Below, piece by piece: positions 31,815 to 35,589 of a stretch of DNA of 35,589 nucleotides (the stretch's first letter is position 1; the number at the start of each line of letters is the position of its first letter). The stretch lies in NCBI GenBank assembly GCA_022774085.1, contig JALFNZ010000048.1, positions 1 through 35,589 of the forward strand. The letters are read 5' to 3'. Source of the stretch: Bacteroidales bacterium (GTDB taxonomy: Bacteria > Bacteroidota > Bacteroidia > Bacteroidales > UBA932). The translations under genes were made by a program, and so were the position numbers. The notes under the pieces are model-generated. The model ran no database searches, had not been told where the DNA came from, and saw only the letters and a list, made by a program, of their open reading frames with translations.

Positions 31815-32648
31815 ATGAAACGTATATTCATCATATCAATCTTGTTGCTGTCTTGTACAAGCAGCTTTGCGGCCAAGGAGAAAAACTCCGAGGCCGTGGA
31901 GCCGTTTGACAGAGGACTGGGACAATCGCTGGTCGGAGTGTTCGTTCCCAAAGGCACGGTATGTTCAGGAATTAACTTTACATATAATACCGTCGATTTA
32001 GGCAACAGCAGCGATGACAGCGGTTATTCAATGCTTTTCGGCCTGCTCGGAGGTCTTAAAGGCAGCATGTACACCTTTGGGGTAACGCCTCAGGTGTCAT
32101 ATTTCATTGCAGACAACCTCTCCATCGGTCTGCGTTTCGGCTACAACCGGTCATATCTCGGATTAGGGAACGCACAACTGTCTGTCAGCGACGACATCAG
32201 CTTCGGAATCCAGAACTACAATGTTTTCAATCATAAGTTCAACGGAGCCCTTACCTTGAGATACTACATGCCTCTGGCCAACAGCAAACGTTTCGGCATT
32301 TTCCTGGAAGCAAGGGCAAACGGAGGATACGGCCAGAGCAAGACCTGGAAGGTCGTTGACGAAAACAAATATGGAACATATTCAGAGACTCGTTCCTGCA
32401 GCATGAACTTTGTTCCCGGAATTTGTATCTTTGCTACCGACAATGTGGCTGTGGAAGTCGCTATAGGTATGCTCGGTCTCGAATACACCAAGACTGACCA
32501 GTACAGAAATCAGGTGGAGCACAGTTCCATGAACACCAGCGGAGCAAATTTCCGCATCAACCCGCTTTCAATTGAGCTCGGTGCCTGCATTTATTTCTAC
32601 ACCGGCCCTCACAGCAAGAAAGCAAAGCAAAACAATAAGCAGTTGTAA
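31815..32648 (+). CDS. Outer-membrane beta-barrel protein
   Basis: A 277-aa protein with a signal peptide (residues 1-19, SILLLSCTSSFA). The rest shows alternating amphipathic strands with aromatic girdle residues, for example VTPQVSYFIADNLSIGLRFGY and FGIFLEARANGGYG (given by position near 90-110 and 157-170), as in small outer-membrane barrels. The last clear strand ends in YFYTG and is followed by a basic tail (HSKKAKQNNKQL), so the usual C-terminal aromatic signal is not at the very end. It lies 4 nt after one PCMD gene and is directly abutted by the next, so a role in anchoring or export of those lipoproteins is plausible but unproven. Confidence 0.75.
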   Translation: MKRIFIISILLLSCTSSFAAKEKNSEAVEPFDRGLGQSLVGVFVPKGTVCSGINFTYNTVDLGNSSDDSGYSMLFGLLGGLKGSMYTFGVTPQVSYFIADNLSIGLRFGYNRSYLGLGNAQLSVSDDISFGIQNYNVFNHKFNGALTLRYYMPLANSKRFGIFLEARANGGYGQSKTWKVVDENKYGTYSETRSCSMNFVPGICIFATDNVAVEVAIGMLGLEYTKTDQYRNQVEHSSMNTSGANFRINPLSIELGACIYFYTGPHSKKAKQNNKQL

Positions 32649-34283
32649 ATGAAAAGGATATACAACATAATTTTCATCCTGCTTCTCTCATGCGTGACTT
32701 CATGCATCGAGAATGACCTCTCCTACCCTGATGTGGACGTGGAAATCATGAACCTGTCCGTTGACGGGGCTAAGGAGATTGACATCAACTATGAAGACCG
32801 GAAAATCAGCATCCTGCTTTCAGAGACCGTAGAAATTTCATCCGTGCGTTTCATTGAATTCAAACTCGCCGAAGGATGTTCCTTCATTGAAGAATTCCCG
32901 AAGGTTATTGACTTGAGTGAGCCTTACAAATTCAAGATGAAGGTATATCAGGACGAACAGTGGACAATCACTGCAGCCCAACCTATAGAACGCTACATCA
33001 GATGCGACAACCAGGTAGGAGATGCAATCATTGACGTGGAGCAACGTATTGCTTATGTAAAAATCGTTGAGACACAATCACTTAGTGCGGTTAAAATCAA
33101 CGAGATGAAACTTGAACGTGAAGGTTCCGTGGTCACTCATACCTATGGTTTTGTTTTCAACAACGGACAGAGCCAGATGGTGATGGAGGAATGTTCCTTC
33201 CCTATGGTCCTGGACTGCTCGGTAAGCCGTCGGTTCACTGTCTATTATAAAGGTGAGGACATCGAATGGAATGTAATCTTCCTTGCAGAACCAATCGCGG
33301 TGGGAATGAAGAGCGTGAATGCCTGGACATACTCTGCAGAGCTTCAAGGTGTTACCAATGGAAAAGGCAATCCTGTATTCCAATATAAGGAAAGCTCGGC
33401 TTCATCCTGGAATGAATTCAGCTCGACCACTCTTGAAGGCACCACATTATCCGGAACCCTTACCGGCCTATCTGAAGACACAGAATACGTTGTACGGGTT
33501 TCAAACGGCACTGACACAAGCGAAGAAATGACCTTCCGCACCGGAAAAGCAGAGCAGCTGGAAAACATGGACTTCGAACAGTGGCACCAGGGCGATCCGC
33601 ACGATTGCTGGTATCCTTATGCAGCCGGTGGAAACGATGTCTGGGGAACAGCCAATCCGGGCACCAACTTCGTAAGCACGGTGAATCCGTCACGTCCTGA
33701 ATATGAACATGTTGTAAAAGGTACTGCCGTAAGGCTCGAAAGTGTGAAGGCTCTCGGAGTATTCGCTGCCGGCAATATTTTCTCCGGCCGTTTCCTGGAG
33801 TTTTCATTCTCAACCATGTCGGCCTACCTCGAATGGGGAGCACCTTTCACTTCAAGACCATATTCCCTGAAAGGTTGGGTTGATTACGCGCCGAAGATTA
33901 TCGACATCACTCAGGATAAGATCAGCGGCAAACCTAATCCGTACAAAGACCTGAAAGGTACAATGGACAATATGCAAATTCTGGCTGTTCTGGTGGCGGA
34001 AGCGGAAAACGAAGCTGATAAGGGGCCTTTCCCTGTGGTGAGCAGCAAACCGGGTGTGCCCGACCTTCTGAATGACCCGCGTGTCATTGCCTTCGGCACC
34101 ATCGAGAGTTCTGAAAATACCGGAGGTAATTATAAGGAATTCGAATGTGTAATGAATTATAAGGATAACAGGACACCTGCCTATGTGATTGTTGTGGCCT
34201 GTTCGTCACTCAGAGGAAATTTCTTCACCGGAGCCCTTGGCTCGGTGCTGTATGTGGATGAATTTCATTTTGAATATAAATAA
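32649..34283 (+). CDS. PCMD lipoprotein with non-DUF4493 N-terminus
   Basis: A 544-aa lipoprotein with lipobox CVTSC (C19). Its ATG follows the previous stop with no gap. Residues about 28-220 form two Ig-like beta domains, with the WTITAAQPIERY phrase at the join that I associate with PCMD proteins. An FnIII-like domain (about 222-300) has FQYKESSASSWNEF and LSEDTEYVVRVS. The PCMD (about 302-544) contains GNIFSGRF, YLEWGAPFTSRPYSLKGW, NPYKDLKGTMDNMQI and SSLRGNFFTGALGSVLYVDE. It is the only lipoprotein of the array without DUF4493. Its PCMD is clearly closer to that of the protein at 29621 than to that at 26112. Confidence 0.85.
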   Translation: MKRIYNIIFILLLSCVTSCIENDLSYPDVDVEIMNLSVDGAKEIDINYEDRKISILLSETVEISSVRFIEFKLAEGCSFIEEFPKVIDLSEPYKFKMKVYQDEQWTITAAQPIERYIRCDNQVGDAIIDVEQRIAYVKIVETQSLSAVKINEMKLEREGSVVTHTYGFVFNNGQSQMVMEECSFPMVLDCSVSRRFTVYYKGEDIEWNVIFLAEPIAVGMKSVNAWTYSAELQGVTNGKGNPVFQYKESSASSWNEFSSTTLEGTTLSGTLTGLSEDTEYVVRVSNGTDTSEEMTFRTGKAEQLENMDFEQWHQGDPHDCWYPYAAGGNDVWGTANPGTNFVSTVNPSRPEYEHVVKGTAVRLESVKALGVFAAGNIFSGRFLEFSFSTMSAYLEWGAPFTSRPYSLKGWVDYAPKIIDITQDKISGKPNPYKDLKGTMDNMQILAVLVAEAENEADKGPFPVVSSKPGVPDLLNDPRVIAFGTIESSENTGGNYKEFECVMNYKDNRTPAYVIVVACSSLRGNFFTGALGSVLYVDEFHFEYK

Positions 34284-34311
34284 GAAGATATAACGTTTAA
34301 GATTTTTTAAC

Positions 34312-35064
34312 ATGAAAAAAGTATTAATTTTGACTGCCTTGACGGTTCTTGCAGCCTCATGTCAGCGCCTTGAGATGAGTAAGCCTCTGCAGTATGGCTC
34401 ACTCAGCGTTGCCATGGATGCTGAGGTCAAGGTTGAGGCTGTTACAAAGGCGCCAGCTACGCCTGAAGAGCTGGCAAATTACAAGGTAAAGGTCATTGGC
34501 CAGGATCAAGCCAGCACATCCTATTATGATGGTCTGTACAGCGCGTTCCAGCCTCTGAAACTGCCTCTCGGGCCCTACACCGTTTCTGCGGAGAACTGCA
34601 CCAGCACCGACGCTGAAAATGGCAATGGCTGCAAAAGACTCTTTGGTTCTACCGAAGTGACCATTTCCGAGTCTAATCTTAACCCAACAGCGGAGTTCAC
34701 TTGCTCTGTAGCAAATACTCTTGTTACCGTTGTGTTTGAGGATTCTGCTACTCAGCACATTACTGGCCTTAAAGTAGAACTTATCGGAGGTGATTCAAAC
34801 AGGACTGTCTCAGTGAATGCATCCAATACTAAAGTCTGGTTCAACCCTTCAACTGTTTCATGGGCCATCACAGGAAATATCGCATCCATCAACAAAGCTG
34901 TAGACATAAAAGGAAGTAAGGACCTTGTAGCTAAGAATCATCTCAAGATTGTTGTAAGTGTCAACCTTGAGAACGGACAGATTTCAGCTGCTCCTACCAT
35001 TACTCTTGCTACTGATCTGAATACAGCAGTAGAGCAGAATGAAGTATTTAACCCATATAAATAA
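34312..35064 (+). CDS. DUF4493-type lipoprotein, short form
   Basis: A 250-aa lipoprotein with lipobox LAASC (C17). It is essentially one DUF4493-like unit: strand GSLSVAMDAEV, then VTKA (K46-A47), then LANYKVKVIG, the PLGPYTVSAENC hairpin and the EFTCSVANTLVTVVFED strand pair that recurs in all five DUF4493 proteins. It ends with strands SAAPTITLATDL and EVFNPYK. Size and layout resemble type V fimbrillins more than the large PCMD proteins do, so it is a candidate major or accessory filament subunit. It begins 28 nt after the previous stop without an evident new promoter. Confidence 0.75.
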   Translation: MKKVLILTALTVLAASCQRLEMSKPLQYGSLSVAMDAEVKVEAVTKAPATPEELANYKVKVIGQDQASTSYYDGLYSAFQPLKLPLGPYTVSAENCTSTDAENGNGCKRLFGSTEVTISESNLNPTAEFTCSVANTLVTVVFEDSATQHITGLKVELIGGDSNRTVSVNASNTKVWFNPSTVSWAITGNIASINKAVDIKGSKDLVAKNHLKIVVSVNLENGQISAAPTITLATDLNTAVEQNEVFNPYK

Positions 35065-35099
35065 TTGATAATTATCTTTTTTAATATAAGATTCAAACC

Positions 35100-35589
35100 A
35101 TGAAAAAGATTATTATTTTCACAGCTGCCCTAGCAGCAATGACAGCTTGCAACAAAAGCGTACTTGAAACAGCTACCCCTTCTGAAGGCTTCGGCTATAT
35201 CAACCTTGGAATCTCGGCTGATGCGGAGATGGTTGTTACTAAGGCGGAGAGGACCCCGTCAGCAGCTGAACTTGCAGACTATACTGTAACTCTCAAACAG
35301 GGAGAGACAACAAAATGGACAAAGAAATACAAAGACATTGGGGCAACTGACTGGAAAGTAGCGGCTGGGACATATACAGTTGAGGTTGAAAACCTTACTG
35401 TAACAGAAGCTTATGCCAACCCAGCAGATAACAGCAATCATTATGGAAAACTCAGACTCGCTGGTTCATCATTACCCGTTACAGTCAACGCAGGCCAGGA
35501 AACATCTTGCCCAGTCAAATGTACAGCTGCTAACTCAAAGGTGACATTCACAACAGATACTAATTTCGGAAACGTGTTCACTATAAGTG
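35100..35589 (+). CDS. DUF4493-type lipoprotein (3' end outside window)
   Basis: The first 163 codons of a further lipoprotein, lipobox MTAC (C17). It begins like its neighbour: GFGYINLGISAD, then VTKA (K48-A49), LADYTVTLKQG, VAAGTYTVEVENL, and CTAANSKVTF where the window ends. Pairwise similarity to the preceding gene suggests a tandem duplication. The 35-nt gap holds TATCTTTT, one base from a -7 box, so a weak internal promoter is possible. Whether a PCMD domain follows cannot be seen. Confidence 0.75.
   Translation, partial: MKKIIIFTAALAAMTACNKSVLETATPSEGFGYINLGISADAEMVVTKAERTPSAAELADYTVTLKQGETTKWTKKYKDIGATDWKVAAGTYTVEVENLTVTEAYANPADNSNHYGKLRLAGSSLPVTVNAGQETSCPVKCTAANSKVTFTTDTNFGNVFTIS

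Overview
The window looks like chromosome from a member of Bacteroidota, most likely order Bacteroidales. Promoter-like TAnnTTTG -7 boxes, with a TTTG/TTG about 18-21 bp upstream in the best cases, precede several transcription units. Shine-Dalgarno sequences are mostly weak, and many families are typical of the order (GH97, DUF3575, DUF4493, PCMD, DUF1573, golvesin-like CBM). I cannot place it below order from sequence alone.

Layout. 1-1197 (minus): an NifU-like scaffold gene followed by the truncated GGGtGRT gene. 1446-7231 (plus): the dTDP-L-rhamnose genes rfbC-rfbA-rfbD-rfbB and then uvrB, the last two junctions being 4-nt ATGA overlaps. 7238-10189 (minus): a secreted GH97 glycosidase fused in frame to a calcineurin-like phosphoesterase. 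10346-10634: promoter, long leader, tRNA-Val(UAC) and terminator. 10571-11280: an intergenic region rich in repeats, including a second copy of the tRNA 3' half plus terminator, a run of hairpins and tandem repeats. 11281-14089 (minus): a TPR protein and a WalJ/YycJ-like metallo-hydrolase. 14169-15188: an M28-like exported protein missing catalytic residues. 15262-21967 (plus): MsbA-like ABC exporter, VanZ-like protein, large amidase/golvesin protein and cysteine desulfidase. 22113-22280 (minus): a 55-aa 2[4Fe-4S] ferredoxin. 22450-24665: a DUF1573 protein and a His-rich metal transporter.

24735-35589 (plus, continuing past the window end) is the most interesting region. It is one tightly spaced array that begins with an OmpA-like/DUF3575 outer-membrane protein, followed by six lipoproteins and one outer-membrane beta-barrel. 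Five of the lipoproteins have a DUF4493-type N-terminal region, and three end in a PCMD domain. The five DUF4493 proteins share a Lys-Ala pair at residues 46-50, the place where type V pilins of Porphyromonas (FimA, Mfa1) are cut after Arg. I infer a surface filament or adhesin system related to type V pili, with PCMD proteins as possible tip or ligand-binding subunits. This is a hypothesis from order, motif and domain patterns.

All calls come from reading the sequence and recalling the families. No database search, folding program or composition calculation was run.
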